A stretch of 64,000 bases of DNA from Halomonas sp. H10-9-1 (lineage in GTDB: Bacteria > Pseudomonadota > Gammaproteobacteria > Pseudomonadales > Halomonadaceae), in assembly GCF_040147005.1 (NCBI RefSeq), contig NZ_JAMSHO010000001.1, forward strand, positions 1,736,001-1,800,000, in the 5' to 3' direction. The position numbers were made by a program, and so were the translations under genes. Of the stretch, positions 51,090 through 60,893 are shown piece after piece (within the stretch, counting starts at the first letter, position 1; each line of letters begins with the position of its first letter). Below the pieces are notes generated by a model that saw nothing but the letters and a program-made list of their open reading frames with translations, was not told the origin of the DNA and did not search any database.

Positions 51090-52067
51090 ATGCCGACCAT
51101 GAACATGTTGCAGGCGATCAACAATGCCCTGGATATCGCCATGGCCGAGGATGACAAGGTGCTCTGCTTCGGCGAGGACGTCGGCATCTTCGGCGGTGTC
51201 TTCCGCGCCACCAGCAACCTGCAGGAGAAATACGGCCGTGCGCGCTGCTTCAACACGCCGCTGGTGGAGCAGGGGATCCTCGGCTTCGCCAATGGCCTGG
51301 CCGCCCAGGGCTCGGTGCCGGTGGCGGAGATCCAGTTCGCCGACTACATCTTTCCGGCCTTCGACCAGATCGTCAACGAGACCGCCAAGTTCCGCTACCG
51401 CTCGGGTGACCTGTTCAACGTCGGCGGCCTGACCATCCGCACCCCCTATGGCGGCGGCATCTCGGGCGGGCTCTACCACTCCCAGTCGCCGGAGGCCTAC
51501 TTCGCCCATACCCCGGGGCTCAAGATCGTGGTGCCGCGCAACCCCTACCAGGCCAAGGGGCTGCTGCTGGCGGCGATCCGCGACCCGGACCCGGTGCTGT
51601 TCTTCGAGCCCAAGCGGCTCTATCGCGCCGCCATCGGCGAGGTGCCCGAGGAGGATTACCAGCTGCCCATCGGCGAGGCGGAGGTGACCCGCGAGGGTAC
51701 CGACGTCACCGTACTCGGCTGGGGCGCGCAGATGGAGGTGATCGAGCGCGCCGTGGAGCTGGCCGAGAAGGAGGGCATCTCCTGCGAGGTGATCGACCTG
51801 CGCTCCATCCTGCCCTGGGACGAGGAGAGCGTGGTGGAGTCGGTGCTCAAGACCGGGCGGCTGGTGATCACCCACGAGGCGCCGCTGACCGGCGGCTTCG
51901 CCGGCGAGATCGCCGCTACCGTGCAGGAGCGCTGCTTCCTCTACCTGGAGTCGCCCATCGCCCGGGTGACCGGCCTGGATACGCCCTTCCCGCTGACCCT
52001 GGAGAAGGAGTACCTGCCGGACCACCTCAAGGTGTTCGAAGCGATCAAGGCCAGCGTGGCCTTCTGA
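51090..52067 (+). CDS. bkdA2: Branched-chain 2-oxoacid dehydrogenase E1, beta subunit
   Basis: The 325-residue protein has the E1-beta pattern: [85 protein letters not shown], and [16 protein letters not shown] with [12 protein letters not shown]. It completes the heterotetrameric E1. It starts 1 bp after the alpha-subunit stop and is followed by E2 after 37 bp. Confidence 0.93.
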   Translation: MPTMNMLQAINNALDIAMAEDDKVLCFGEDVGIFGGVFRATSNLQEKYGRARCFNTPLVEQGILGFANGLAAQGSVPVAEIQFADYIFPAFDQIVNETAKFRYRSGDLFNVGGLTIRTPYGGGISGGLYHSQSPEAYFAHTPGLKIVVPRNPYQAKGLLLAAIRDPDPVLFFEPKRLYRAAIGEVPEEDYQLPIGEAEVTREGTDVTVLGWGAQMEVIERAVELAEKEGISCEVIDLRSILPWDEESVVESVLKTGRLVITHEAPLTGGFAGEIAATVQERCFLYLESPIARVTGLDTPFPLTLEKEYLPDHLKVFEAIKASVAF

Positions 52068-52104
52068 TCCGATATCGGAAGCGACCAGTCGAGGAGACGA
52101 CGAG

Positions 52105-53784
52105 ATGAGCGATTTCATGCTGCCCGATATCGGCGAAGGTATCGTGGAGTGCGAAGTAGTGGAGTGGCGCGTCGCCGAGGGCGACGTGATCGAGGAGGAC
52201 CAGCCGGTGGTCGAGGTGATGACCGACAAGGCGCTGGTGGAGATCACCGCGCCCGAGCCGGGGCGTGTCACCCGCCTCTATGTGGCCCAGGGCGACATCG
52301 CCAAGGTCCACGCCCCGCTCTTCGCCTATGAGGCCGAGGACACCGCGGGCGACGAGCCGGCTGACCGCCCGGCGCCCGAGGCCCGGCCGGCATCCGCGGC
52401 CTCGTCGGCGGCCCCGGCGCCCAGCGCCGCCGAGCCGGAACGCGACGGCGAGCCGGAACGCGACGGCGAGCCGGGCGAGGCGTCGGCGAAGGACTTTATC
52501 CTGCCCGATATCGGCGAGGGCATCGTCGAGTGCGAGGTGGTGGAGTGGCGCGTCGCCGAGGGCGAGCGGATCGAGGAGGACCAGCCGCTAGTCGACGTGA
52601 TGACCGACAAGGCGCTGGTGGAGATCACCGCCCCCGAGGCGGGGGTGGTGCACCACCTGCATGTCGCCCAGGGCGAGGTCGCCCGGGTCCATGCGCCGCT
52701 GTTCGCCTATGTGCCGGAGGGTGCCGATGACCAGGCGGCTGCCGATTCCGCACCGGCGGCGAAAGACCAGGCGACCCCCACCGCGGCGGCCACTCGCCGG
52801 GTCGAGTCCTCTGCGCCGGCCACCACGGAGTCCCCTGAGGCGCAGGGGCGCGGCCCCTATGGCCGGATTCCGGCGGCCCCCGCGGTACGCCGCCTGCTGC
52901 GCGAGCACGGCCTGGCCGTGGAGCATGTGCCCGGCAGTGGCAAGCAGGGGCGCGTGCTCAAGGAGGATGTGCAGCGCTATCTTGAGAAAGGCAAGCTCGC
53001 GCAGGGCGAGGCACAGCCGTCCCGCGGCAGGCCCGCCGAGGAGCGCGAGGCGAGCGGGCCCGTGGCGGCGCCTCGCCCCGAGGAGGAGGTGCGTGTGGAG
53101 CCGCTGCGCGGGGTGCGCGCGGTGATGGCTCGGCGCATGGTGGAGGCGGCCAGCACCATTCCCCACTTCCAGTATGGCGAGGAGATCGATGTCACCGAGC
53201 TGCTGGCGCTGCGCGAGCGGCTCAAGCCCCGGGCCGAGGGCGTGCGCCTGACGCTGATGCCCTTCTTCATGAAGGCGATGGCGCTGGCGGTGCGCGAGGC
53301 GCCGATCCTCAATGCGCGCCTCAACGAGGCGGTCGACGAGATCCACTACCTGTCCTCGGTCAACGTCGGCATGGCGGTGGATAGCCGTGCGGGCCTGCTG
53401 GTGCCCAACGTCAAGGGGGTGGAGCGCCTCTCCCTGCTGGGCATCGCCGGAGAGGTGGCGCGGCTGACCGAGGCGGCGCGAGCCGGCAAGGTGGCCCAGG
53501 AGGATCTCAAGGGGGGCACCATCAGCATCTCCAATATCGGCGCCCTGGGCGGTACCTATGCAGCCCCGATCATCAACGCCCCGGAGCTGGCCATTGTCGC
53601 CATCGGCAAGACCCAATGGCTGCCGCGCTTCGATGCCGAGGATCGGGTGGTCAAGCGGGCGATCATGACGGTGACCTGGGCGGGCGATCATCGGGTCATC
53701 GACGGCGGGACCATCGCGCGGTTCTGCAACGCCTGGAAGGGTTATCTGGAAGCGCCCGAGACGATGCTGCTGAACTTGAGCTGA
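52105..53784 (+). CDS. bkdB: Branched-chain 2-oxoacid dehydrogenase E2 with two near-identical lipoyl domains
   Basis: The 559-residue protein has two lipoyl domains (about 2-80 and 130-207) with lipoyl lysines K42 and K169, each in VMTDKALVEITAP, and Ala/Pro-rich linkers. A subunit-binding domain follows (about 252-292: GRIPAAPAVRRLLREHGLAV), then the acyltransferase core ending in TVTWAGDHRVIDGGTIARF with the catalytic His. BkdB usually has one lipoyl domain; the two here are nearly identical in DNA, so the duplication looks recent. No E3 gene (lpd) follows. The stop overlaps the next gene. Confidence 0.92.
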   Translation: MSDFMLPDIGEGIVECEVVEWRVAEGDVIEEDQPVVEVMTDKALVEITAPEPGRVTRLYVAQGDIAKVHAPLFAYEAEDTAGDEPADRPAPEARPASAASSAAPAPSAAEPERDGEPERDGEPGEASAKDFILPDIGEGIVECEVVEWRVAEGERIEEDQPLVDVMTDKALVEITAPEAGVVHHLHVAQGEVARVHAPLFAYVPEGADDQAAADSAPAAKDQATPTAAATRRVESSAPATTESPEAQGRGPYGRIPAAPAVRRLLREHGLAVEHVPGSGKQGRVLKEDVQRYLEKGKLAQGEAQPSRGRPAEEREASGPVAAPRPEEEVRVEPLRGVRAVMARRMVEAASTIPHFQYGEEIDVTELLALRERLKPRAEGVRLTLMPFFMKAMALAVREAPILNARLNEAVDEIHYLSSVNVGMAVDSRAGLLVPNVKGVERLSLLGIAGEVARLTEAARAGKVAQEDLKGGTISISNIGALGGTYAAPIINAPELAIVAIGKTQWLPRFDAEDRVVKRAIMTVTWAGDHRVIDGGTIARFCNAWKGYLEAPETMLLNLS

Positions 53785-55622
53785 TGGCCATGCCCCAGGC
53801 GCCCTTGCAGCAGTTCTATATTCCCGAAGAGCAGTCGATCTACCTGCTCAGCCAGGACGACGCCCGCAAGCTCAAGGCGTGGGTGGCGCTCTGCCAGGAG
53901 CAGCTGGAGCAGCTCGGCTACCGGAATATCGAGCTGGTCGGCAAGGGTGCCTATGGGTTCGTCTTCGCCGGCGTCACCGCCCTGGGGGACGAATACGTCT
54001 TCAAGTTCACCCGGATCAACCTGCCCCAGCACCTGCAGGACCGCCTCGAGGAGGAGGCCTTCATGCTGGAGCAGGTCGATCATCCGCGGGTACCGCGGCT
54101 GATCGCCTATCAGCGGGTGCGCCACCAGTCGATCCTGGTGATGCAGCGAGCGCCGGGGTTGAACCTCGAGGAGGTCTCCCTGCGCGAGGGGCGCCTGTCG
54201 CCGCGGCTGATCGTGCGCATCGCCGACCAGATCGCCGATATCCTGCGCGCCCTGCGGCGCGAGGCGGGGCCCGCCGGCAAGCCCATCGTGCATGGTGATA
54301 TCAAGCCCTCCAACCTGGTCTTCGATGGCCGCGACGAGAGCATCGCCCTGATCGACTGGGGCTCCTCGGTGTTCGCGCAGCTCGACGCCAACCAGCAGTT
54401 CGTGGCCGCCAACGTCATGGAGCTGATGTCCGACAACCTGCAGCAGACCAACGCCCGACTGGGGGATGTCTATTTCATCGGCGAGGAGCAGCTCAATGGT
54501 GCGCTCTCCTCGCCGCGTTTCGACGAGCAGGGGGCCGCCGGTGCCCTCTATGCGCTGGCCTCGGCGCAATCCTGCCGTTTCGGCCATCACGCCATTCCGG
54601 CCACCTCGCTGGGGCTGCCGGTGGAGTTCGCGCGCATGCTCGACGGCATGCTGGATCCCGACCCGCGCCTGCGCGCGAAGGCCGGCGACCACTTCATCCG
54701 CGAGATGCCGCGCCTGGCACGCACGGTGATGATCGACCTTCCCGAGGCGGCCGAGGTGGCACTGGTGCCGGTATGGGGACGCCCCGCCAGCCGCGAGATC
54801 GATACCGTGGTGTACAGCTCGCGCAAGGCCTTCCTGCGCGAGGAGGGCGCCCCCGAGACCCTCAACGACGTCAATGACGTGCAACTCGACCGCTACTACA
54901 AGAACTTCATGCAGGGCATGGGGGAGACCGAGAAGGCGTTCCTCGCCGCGGTGAGTCGACTCGGCCGGTACCCGGTGGTGGGGGGGCTGGCGGTACGCTG
55001 GGAGAGCGACGGGGTATATATCGATACCACCCTGAACCTGCACGATCCGGCGCTGAAGCCGGCCTTCATCGCCGCGGTCAACAACATGGTCAACCTGGCC
55101 CGGGCCATCTATCGCCAGGGAATCTTCAAGAGCTGCCTGTTCAATGCCCGCGACACCCTGCACCTGGAGCGCGAGGGGCCGGAGCAGCCATTCGTGATCA
55201 AGCCGGACATGCGGCTGCACTATGAGGTCAGCGCGGTGCCGGAGCTGGAGGACCGCACGCGGCTGCATAGCTACTTCGAGGATGGTCCCGACCCCGAGGA
55301 GTTTCTGGTGTTGCCCGAGGCGATCATCACCTCTCTGGAGGCCCTCAACGATATCCACCACACCGGCATGATCATCTTCGAGGCGCTGCCGGCGCACCTC
55401 AAGATCCACAGCTACTACCGCCTGCTGGACTCCTCCCGGGAAGCCGAGTTCCGCGCCCGGCTGGAGGAGATCCTCGCTGCCGTGGGGCTGATCGAGGGAC
55501 TCGGCGTCTCCGGCTTCATGAAGATGCCCTACAAGGACACCCGCTTCTTCCCGCACGTGGAGCGTCAGCCCGAGCGGTTCTACCCGCGCAACCCGCGCCA
55601 GCTCCTGGACTCGCCCGACTGA
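53784..55622 (+). CDS. Hanks-type serine/threonine protein kinase coupled to the bkd operon
   Basis: The 612-residue protein has a eukaryotic-like kinase domain (about 48-310): Gly-rich loop GKGAYGFVFAG (53-63), ATP lysine K74 (YVFKFT), the catalytic loop HGDIKPSN (170-177, HGD in place of HRD) and DWG (191-193) in place of DFG. The remaining 300 residues match nothing I recognise. No transmembrane helix or PASTA repeat is seen, so it is cytoplasmic. ATG 53784 shares one base with the E2 stop (TGATG), so the kinase is translated with the dehydrogenase. Its target is unknown; regulation of E1-alpha is the obvious hypothesis. Confidence 0.88.
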   Translation: MAMPQAPLQQFYIPEEQSIYLLSQDDARKLKAWVALCQEQLEQLGYRNIELVGKGAYGFVFAGVTALGDEYVFKFTRINLPQHLQDRLEEEAFMLEQVDHPRVPRLIAYQRVRHQSILVMQRAPGLNLEEVSLREGRLSPRLIVRIADQIADILRALRREAGPAGKPIVHGDIKPSNLVFDGRDESIALIDWGSSVFAQLDANQQFVAANVMELMSDNLQQTNARLGDVYFIGEEQLNGALSSPRFDEQGAAGALYALASAQSCRFGHHAIPATSLGLPVEFARMLDGMLDPDPRLRAKAGDHFIREMPRLARTVMIDLPEAAEVALVPVWGRPASREIDTVVYSSRKAFLREEGAPETLNDVNDVQLDRYYKNFMQGMGETEKAFLAAVSRLGRYPVVGGLAVRWESDGVYIDTTLNLHDPALKPAFIAAVNNMVNLARAIYRQGIFKSCLFNARDTLHLEREGPEQPFVIKPDMRLHYEVSAVPELEDRTRLHSYFEDGPDPEEFLVLPEAIITSLEALNDIHHTGMIIFEALPAHLKIHSYYRLLDSSREAEFRARLEEILAAVGLIEGLGVSGFMKMPYKDTRFFPHVERQPERFYPRNPRQLLDSPD

Positions 55623-55711
55623 TGCAAGGTCGCGGATGCCGTGAAGGTGGCGCTGCCCGCATGGCGAAAATCATCGCGCAAGGCGCCGGAAGGCCTCGGG
55701 CGAGCAGGGGG

Positions 55712-56248
55712 CTATAGGGACGCCGCCGCTCGGGCGGCCTGGTCGTAGAGCCCCGACATCGCGCGCAGCATGCCGGCCAGCCGGCTGGTCTCCTCGGGTT
55801 CGATACCCAGCGAGGAGAGCGACTCGATCAGGCAATCCTCGCGAATCTCGGCATAGCGCTGGCAGGTGCTGCGCCCGACATCGGTGGTCCTGAAGAAGGT
55901 CTCCTTGCCGTGCTTCTCGCCGTGAACCAGGTCGAGCTTGGCGAGCTTCTTGAGCGCGTAGGTCACGGTATGGCTGTCCTCGACATTAAGTACCAGACAG
56001 ATGTCCGAGAGACGCTTGGCGCGCTTGCGATGGTTGACGCTGTGCAGGACCAGCACGTCCAGCGGCCCCAGCTCCGGGTAGCCGGCGGCGGTCATGCAGC
56101 GCACCATCCAGCGAGTAAAGGCGTGGGAGGCGATGATCAGCCCGAACTCGAACTCCGACTGCTCCTGGGCCCGATGCGAGAGATGCTCCGAGGAGACGAT
56201 GGGGCCGCTGGTGCGGCCCTTCGGTGAGGCGGTGGAAGATGATGACAT
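55712..56248 (-). CDS. MarR-family winged-helix regulator
   Basis: The 178-residue protein has a winged-helix domain (ELGPLDVLVLHSVNHRKRAKRLSDICLVLNVEDSHTVTYALKKLAKLDLVHGEKHGKETFFRTTDVGRSTCQRYAEIR). It is the last gene of the TRAP operon, starting 2 bp after dctM. It probably controls the TRAP and perhaps the pxpABC genes. The Ser-rich N-terminus (MSSSSTASPKGRTSG) is likely disordered. Confidence 0.82.
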   Translation of the reverse strand: MSSSSTASPKGRTSGPIVSSEHLSHRAQEQSEFEFGLIIASHAFTRWMVRCMTAAGYPELGPLDVLVLHSVNHRKRAKRLSDICLVLNVEDSHTVTYALKKLAKLDLVHGEKHGKETFFRTTDVGRSTCQRYAEIREDCLIESLSSLGIEPEETSRLAGMLRAMSGLYDQAARAAASL

Positions 56249-56250
56249 GG

Positions 56251-57546
56251 CTAGTGGCTCATGGCGCTGGGCAGATAGGTGACGATGGCAGGGAACAGGC
56301 TGATCAGCACGACCCCGAGCATCATCAGGAAGAAGAACGGCATGGCGGCCCAGGCGATGGAGAGGATGTTGCGGCCGGTCATGCCCTGGAGCACGAACAG
56401 ATTGAAGCCCACCGGCGGCGTGATCTGTGACATCTCCACCACGATCACCAGGAAGATGCCGAACCATATCAAGTCGATACCCGCCGCTTCCACCATGGGC
56501 AACATGATCGAGGTGGTCAGCACTACCACCGAGATACCGTCGAGGAAGCAGCCCAGCAGGACGAAGAAGAGGGTCAGGGCGGCCAGCAGCATCCAGGGCG
56601 ACAGGTCCATGGTGCCGATCCAGGCAGCCAGGTCGCTGGGCAGGCCGGTGAAGCCCATGGCAGCAGTCAGGAACGAGGCGCCGGCGAGGATGAAGGCGAT
56701 CATGGTCGAGGTACGCACCGCGCCGAGCAGGGCATCGCGGAAGGTGGTGCGGTTCATGTTGCCCTGTACGCGGGCCAGGATCAGCGAGAGTACGACACCC
56801 ACGGCGGCCGCCTCGGTGGGGGAGGCCAGGCCGGTGTAGATGGAGCCGATGACGCCGACGATCAGCGCCAGCATGGGAATCAGGCGGCGTGCGCGGCGCA
56901 GCTTCTCGGCCAGTGGCAGGCTCTCCTCGGCGGGCGGGACGCGATCCGGATAGCGCCAGGACCACAGCATCAGGTAGAGGCCGAACAGCGAGATCAGCAT
57001 CAGGCCAGGCAGGATACCGGCCATGAACAGGCGCGAGATGGACTGGTCGGTGGCCACGCCGAACACGATCAGGATGATCGACGGCGGAATCAGCAGCCCC
57101 AGGGTGGCGGAGCCGGCCAGGGTGCCGATGATCAGGCTCTCGTCGTAGCCGCGGCGGGTCAGTTCGGGAATGGTCATCTTGCCCATGGTGGCGCAGGTGG
57201 CCGCCGAGGAGCCCGAAACGGCGGCGAACAGTCCGCAGCCCACCACGTTGGTATGCAGCAGGCGGCCGGGGATGCGCTGCATCCAGGGCGACAGGCCGGT
57301 GAACATGTCATCGGCCAGGCGCGAGCGGAACAGGATCTCGCCCATCCAGATGAACATCGGCAGGGCGGTCAGCTCCCAGCTGTAGCTGGAGCCCCAGATA
57401 TCCGAGGCCATGACATCGCCGGTGGGGATCGAGGTGAACTGGGAAAGGCCCAGCCAGCCCAGGGCGAGTAGCGAGAAGCCTACCCACACGCCGCTGCCGA
57501 GCAGCAGCAGCAGGGCGCCGAAGAGGACCAGCATCATGATAAGCAT
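56251..57546 (-). CDS. TRAP transporter large permease (DctM-like)
   Basis: The 431-residue membrane protein has about twelve hydrophobic helices and the DctM signatures ELTALPMFIWMGEILFRS, GSSAATCATMGKMTIPELTRRGYDESLIIGTLAGSATLGLLIPPSIILIVFGV and TPPVGFNLFVLQGMTG. It forms the sodium-driven pore. With DctQ and DctP it makes a complete secondary transporter. Confidence 0.93.
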   Translation of the reverse strand: MLIMMLVLFGALLLLLGSGVWVGFSLLALGWLGLSQFTSIPTGDVMASDIWGSSYSWELTALPMFIWMGEILFRSRLADDMFTGLSPWMQRIPGRLLHTNVVGCGLFAAVSGSSAATCATMGKMTIPELTRRGYDESLIIGTLAGSATLGLLIPPSIILIVFGVATDQSISRLFMAGILPGLMLISLFGLYLMLWSWRYPDRVPPAEESLPLAEKLRRARRLIPMLALIVGVIGSIYTGLASPTEAAAVGVVLSLILARVQGNMNRTTFRDALLGAVRTSTMIAFILAGASFLTAAMGFTGLPSDLAAWIGTMDLSPWMLLAALTLFFVLLGCFLDGISVVVLTTSIMLPMVEAAGIDLIWFGIFLVIVVEMSQITPPVGFNLFVLQGMTGRNILSIAWAAMPFFFLMMLGVVLISLFPAIVTYLPSAMSH

Positions 57547-57562
57547 AGGGTGTCTCCGGGGC

Positions 57563-58114
57563 TCACTCGTGGCCGCTGTCGTCGATGGTGAAGTCGTGTG
57601 GCGCGCGCACGGCGGCGGTCAAGGTCTGGAAGAGGCATTCGATCAGGGACAGGCAGAAGATCACCACGCCGGCGAGCATCGCCGACTGGGGGATCCAGAG
57701 CGGAATGCGCAGTAGCCCGTAGGAGGTCTCGTTGAAGGCGATGCTGTCGTCGAGCAGCCAGTAGAGGTTCCAGGCCAGGTAGAGCGCAAGGGCCAGGGCG
57801 ACGGAGAGACAGAAGACCTCGACCCAGGCACGCACTGCCGGGGGCAGGCGGCCGATCAGCAGGGTGACGCGGATATGGCCGCCGTGCACGAAGGTATAGG
57901 CGAGTCCCAGGAAGCTGGCGCCGACCAGCAGGAAACCGGAGATCTCGGAGAGGCCGGGAATCGCCAGGCCGATGCGGTCGCCACCGATGGCGGTAGCGAT
58001 CTTGTCGATGATGCGACCCACGATCTGGGCGCTGATCAGCAGGCAGATCAACGTCAGGCAGGCGGCGGCCAGATAACCGCCCAGGTTGTAAAGTGAACGT
58101 AGTCGATAGGTCAT
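57563..58114 (-). CDS. TRAP transporter small permease (DctQ-like)
   Basis: The 183-residue protein has four TM helices (YLAAACLTLICLLISAQIVGRI, ISGFLLVGASFLGLAYTFVHGGHIRVTLLI, VEVFCLSVALALALYLAWNLYWLL, MLAGVVIFCLSLIECLFQTL), the layout of DctQ. The conserved GGHIRV loop is present. It lies between dctP and dctM. Confidence 0.9.
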   Translation of the reverse strand: MTYRLRSLYNLGGYLAAACLTLICLLISAQIVGRIIDKIATAIGGDRIGLAIPGLSEISGFLLVGASFLGLAYTFVHGGHIRVTLLIGRLPPAVRAWVEVFCLSVALALALYLAWNLYWLLDDSIAFNETSYGLLRIPLWIPQSAMLAGVVIFCLSLIECLFQTLTAAVRAPHDFTIDDSGHE

Positions 58115-58154
58115 GGGTGTTATCCAATGGACGGTTCAGCCGTGAAAGGCTCAG

Positions 58155-58184
58155 GACCGCCCCGGACGCTGGCCCGGGGCGGTC
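58155..58184 (-). terminator. Intercistronic hairpin between dctP and dctQ
   Basis: GACCGCCCCGG (58155-58165) and CCGGGGCGGTC (58174-58184) form an 11-bp stem 9 bp after the dctP stop, without a T-run on the minus strand. It probably stabilises dctP mRNA or attenuates the permease genes, giving more binding protein than permease. Confidence 0.65.
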
Positions 58185-58193
58185 GGGGCGGGG

Positions 58194-59198
58194 TTACTCC
58201 CTGGCGCTCTGGTAGGCCTCGAGGATCGCCTGACCCTGCTCGCCGGCGCTTTCGACCCACTCCTGGGTCATGGTCTCACCCACTTCCTTGAGCTTTGCGG
58301 CCAGTGCCTCGCTGGGCTCGTCGACCACGATGCCATTCTCCTCGAGCACCGCGAGGGCGTCGTCGGTCTCCTGGCGGCTCATCTCCCAGCCGCGGGTCTC
58401 GGCCTCGGCGGCGGCGTCGAGCAGTGCCTGCCGGGTGGCCTCATCCAGGCGCGAGAAGGCCTTCTCGCTGACGATGATCATGTTCTTGGGCAGCCACAGC
58501 TGGGCGTGGTTGAAGTGGCTCAGGTAGTCCCAGGCCTTGGTGTCGGCGCCGGTGGCCGGCGAGGTGATCATGGCCTCGACGCGACCGGTGCTGAAGGCGG
58601 TGGGGATGTCGGGAACCTCCACCTGGGTGGGCACCGCGCCGGTGAGCTGGGCGATGCGCTCGCTGGCGGTGTTGTAGGCACGCATGCTCAGGTTCTTGAG
58701 GTCGTCGCCGCTCTCGATGGCCGTGTTGGTGTAGATCCCCTGAGGCGGCCACGGCACGGCAAACAGCAGGCGCAGGCCCTGCTGCTCGAGCTCCTCGGCG
58801 ATGATCTCCCGCGAGGCCTCCCACAGATCCCAGGCCTCTTCATAGCTGGCGGCCAGGTAGGGCACCGAGTCCACCTCGAAGATGGGGTTCTCGTTGGCCA
58901 GTCGGGACATGATCAGCTCGCCCATGGGCACGATGCCGCGGCGCACGGAGTTCTTGATCTCGGCATGGCCGATCAGCGATCCGTTGGAGTGCACGGTGAT
59001 ATCCAGTTCGCCGTCGGTGGCCTCGCGCACGTCGTCGGCGAACTCGCGGATGTTCACGGTGTGGAAGGTGCGATCCCCATAGGGGGTGGGCATGTCCCAC
59101 TCGGTGGTCGCCTGGGCAGTGGTGCTCAGGGTGGCCAGGCTGACGCCGAGGGCCGCAGCGGTGGCCAGGTGGGGAAACCGGGATTGGATAACAGGCAT
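58194..59198 (-). CDS. TRAP transporter substrate-binding protein (DctP-like)
   Basis: The 334-residue protein has a signal peptide (about 1-29, STTAQA) and the DctP fold pattern: NIREFADDVREATDGELDITVHSNGSLIGHAEIKNSVRRGIVPMGEL, MRAYNTASERIAQLTGAVPTQVEVPDIPTAFSTGRVEAMITSP with the carboxylate-binding Arg in the SMRAYN segment. It diverges from pxpABC, so 5-oxoproline or a related acid is a plausible ligand. The start at 59198 follows GAGGACATCTCG. Confidence 0.9.
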   Translation of the reverse strand: MPVIQSRFPHLATAAALGVSLATLSTTAQATTEWDMPTPYGDRTFHTVNIREFADDVREATDGELDITVHSNGSLIGHAEIKNSVRRGIVPMGELIMSRLANENPIFEVDSVPYLAASYEEAWDLWEASREIIAEELEQQGLRLLFAVPWPPQGIYTNTAIESGDDLKNLSMRAYNTASERIAQLTGAVPTQVEVPDIPTAFSTGRVEAMITSPATGADTKAWDYLSHFNHAQLWLPKNMIIVSEKAFSRLDEATRQALLDAAAEAETRGWEMSRQETDDALAVLEENGIVVDEPSEALAAKLKEVGETMTQEWVESAGEQGQAILEAYQSARE

Positions 59199-59346
59199 CG
59201 AGATGTCCTCGTGTAATGATCGTTGTTGTGCAGCTCGCATGGCAGATGTCACCGACTACGCTTTCAGAGTGTAGTGGGTGGAAGGCCGTGAGGTTAGGCG
59301 CTGGCCGTTTGGTGAGTCAACGATATCTAGACGAATGGATGATGTG

Positions 59347-59367
59347 TTATCAGCAAAACGTTGATAA
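59347..59367. promoter_or_regulatory. Candidate operator in the dctP-pxpA divergent region
   Basis: TTATCA (59347-59352) and TGATAA (59362-59367) are perfect arms with 9-bp spacing in the AT-rich part of the 202-bp gap between the divergent genes, 34 bp before the pxpA start. The MarR-type protein at 55712 is the nearest candidate binder. AGGAGG (59390-59395) is the pxpA ribosome site. Confidence 0.45.
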
Positions 59368-59400
59368 ATTCACTGTATTGTTTTCGATCAGGAGGCTCCT

Positions 59401-60162
59401 ATGCGGTTACGTCCCTTGCTGCTCAATGCCGACATGGGCGAGAGCTTCGGCCCCTGGGTGATGGGGATGGATCACGAGGTGATGCCCCACGTCGACCTGG
59501 CCAACGTGGCCTGCGGCTTTCACGCCTCGGATCCCGACGTGATTCGTATGACGGTTCGCCTGGCCGCCAAGCATGGGGTCCGGGTAGGCGCGCATCCCGC
59601 CTACCCGGACATGGTGGGCTTTGGCCGCCGCTCCATGGCCTGTTCGACGGAGGAGGTGGAGAACCTGGTGCTCTATCAACTGGGTGCGCTCTACGGGCTG
59701 TGTCGAGCCGAGGGCGTATCGGTGAATTATGTGAAGCCCCATGGCGCTCTCTATAACGACATGGCACGCGACCCCGAGCTCATGGGCGCAGTGATGAGGG
59801 CGATACTCGCCTTCGACCCCGACCTGCCGCTGATGACCATGGCCACCCGGGACACCCGGGCGGTGCGTGAACTGGCCGAGGCACAGGGCATCACCCTGTG
59901 GTTCGAGGCCTTCGCCGACCGCGCCTACGACAGCGAGGGCAGGCTGGTCTCCCGCCGCGAACTGGGGGCGGTGCACCACGACTGTGAGGTGATTGTCGAT
60001 CAGGCGGTACGCATTGCCAGCGGCAAGCCACTTGTCGCCAGCGACGGCAGTGAACTGATACTGGCCGCCGATACCCTCTGCGTGCATGGCGATAATCCCG
60101 AGTCCATCGCCGCGGTGAAGGCGATACGCGAGGCCCTGAACCGGCTCGGGGCCGAGGCATGA
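59401..60162 (+). CDS. pxpA: 5-oxoprolinase subunit A
   Basis: The 253-residue protein is the LamB/YcsF family: [78 protein letters not shown] and [13 protein letters not shown]. With PxpB and PxpC it hydrolyses 5-oxoproline to glutamate using ATP. It starts the pxpABC operon behind an AGGAGG. Confidence 0.95.
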   Translation: MRLRPLLLNADMGESFGPWVMGMDHEVMPHVDLANVACGFHASDPDVIRMTVRLAAKHGVRVGAHPAYPDMVGFGRRSMACSTEEVENLVLYQLGALYGLCRAEGVSVNYVKPHGALYNDMARDPELMGAVMRAILAFDPDLPLMTMATRDTRAVRELAEAQGITLWFEAFADRAYDSEGRLVSRRELGAVHHDCEVIVDQAVRIASGKPLVASDGSELILAADTLCVHGDNPESIAAVKAIREALNRLGAEA

Positions 60163-60893
60163 GCCGCGGGATGGGCCGTGAGGCGCGCCTGCCACGCATC
60201 GAGTCGGCCGGCCTGGATGGCTGGATGGTGCGGCTCTTCGAGCGAATCGATGAGCAGAACCTGGCCTGGCTGGGCGCGCTGGGACGCCGCTGCGAGGTCG
60301 AGTTCGGTGCAGCGCTGGTCGACCTGGTGCCGTCCTACACCACCCTGCTGGTGGTGTTTGATCCACTTCGGCTCGCGCCTGCCTCGGCGAGGCAACGCCT
60401 GGCGGCACTGCTGGTGGATCTCGAGCCGGGGGAGGCGGCCGCGGCCGGAGAGGTGCGTGAACTGCCCACCTGGTACGACCCCAGCGTGGGGCCGGATCTC
60501 GAACGCATCGCCCTGCATACGGGCATGCGCGTGGAGGAGGTGATTGATCGTCATGCCGGCCGGGAGTATCGCGTCTTCGCGTTGGGCTTCGCGCCCGGTT
60601 TCGCCTTCATGGGGCTGCTCGATGAGCGCCTCGAGACGCCCAGGCTCGACACGCCGCGCCAGAGGGTGCCGGTCAACAGCGTGGCCATCGCCGGCCGGCA
60701 GACCGCCGCCTATCCGGCGGTGTCACCGGGGGGCTGGAACCTGCTGGGACGCACCTCGGCACGCCTGTTCGATCGCCACCGTGAGGGCTTCAGCCTGCTC
60801 AAGGTGGGCGACCGGGTGCGCTTCGTGCCGGTGGACCTGGCCACTTTTGAGCGCCAGGGCGGCGATGCGACGCCGGTGGAGGGGCGGGCATGA
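60159..60893 (+). CDS. pxpB: 5-oxoprolinase subunit B
   Basis: The 244-residue protein has the KipI/AHS1 pattern: [75 protein letters not shown], and [26 protein letters not shown]. It pairs with PxpC. Its start overlaps pxpA by 4 nt and its stop overlaps pxpC by 4 nt. Confidence 0.94.
   Translation: MSRGMGREARLPRIESAGLDGWMVRLFERIDEQNLAWLGALGRRCEVEFGAALVDLVPSYTTLLVVFDPLRLAPASARQRLAALLVDLEPGEAAAAGEVRELPTWYDPSVGPDLERIALHTGMRVEEVIDRHAGREYRVFALGFAPGFAFMGLLDERLETPRLDTPRQRVPVNSVAIAGRQTAAYPAVSPGGWNLLGRTSARLFDRHREGFSLLKVGDRVRFVPVDLATFERQGGDATPVEGRA

Noticed and set aside
53742..55556. A 604-codon open frame antisense to the kinase gene
   Set aside because: No domain pattern; the plus-strand kinase motifs are decisive.
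59390..59400. AGGAGGCTCCT hairpin hiding the pxpA ribosome site
   Set aside because: The loop would be three bases and the stem four pairs; too weak to support a regulatory claim.
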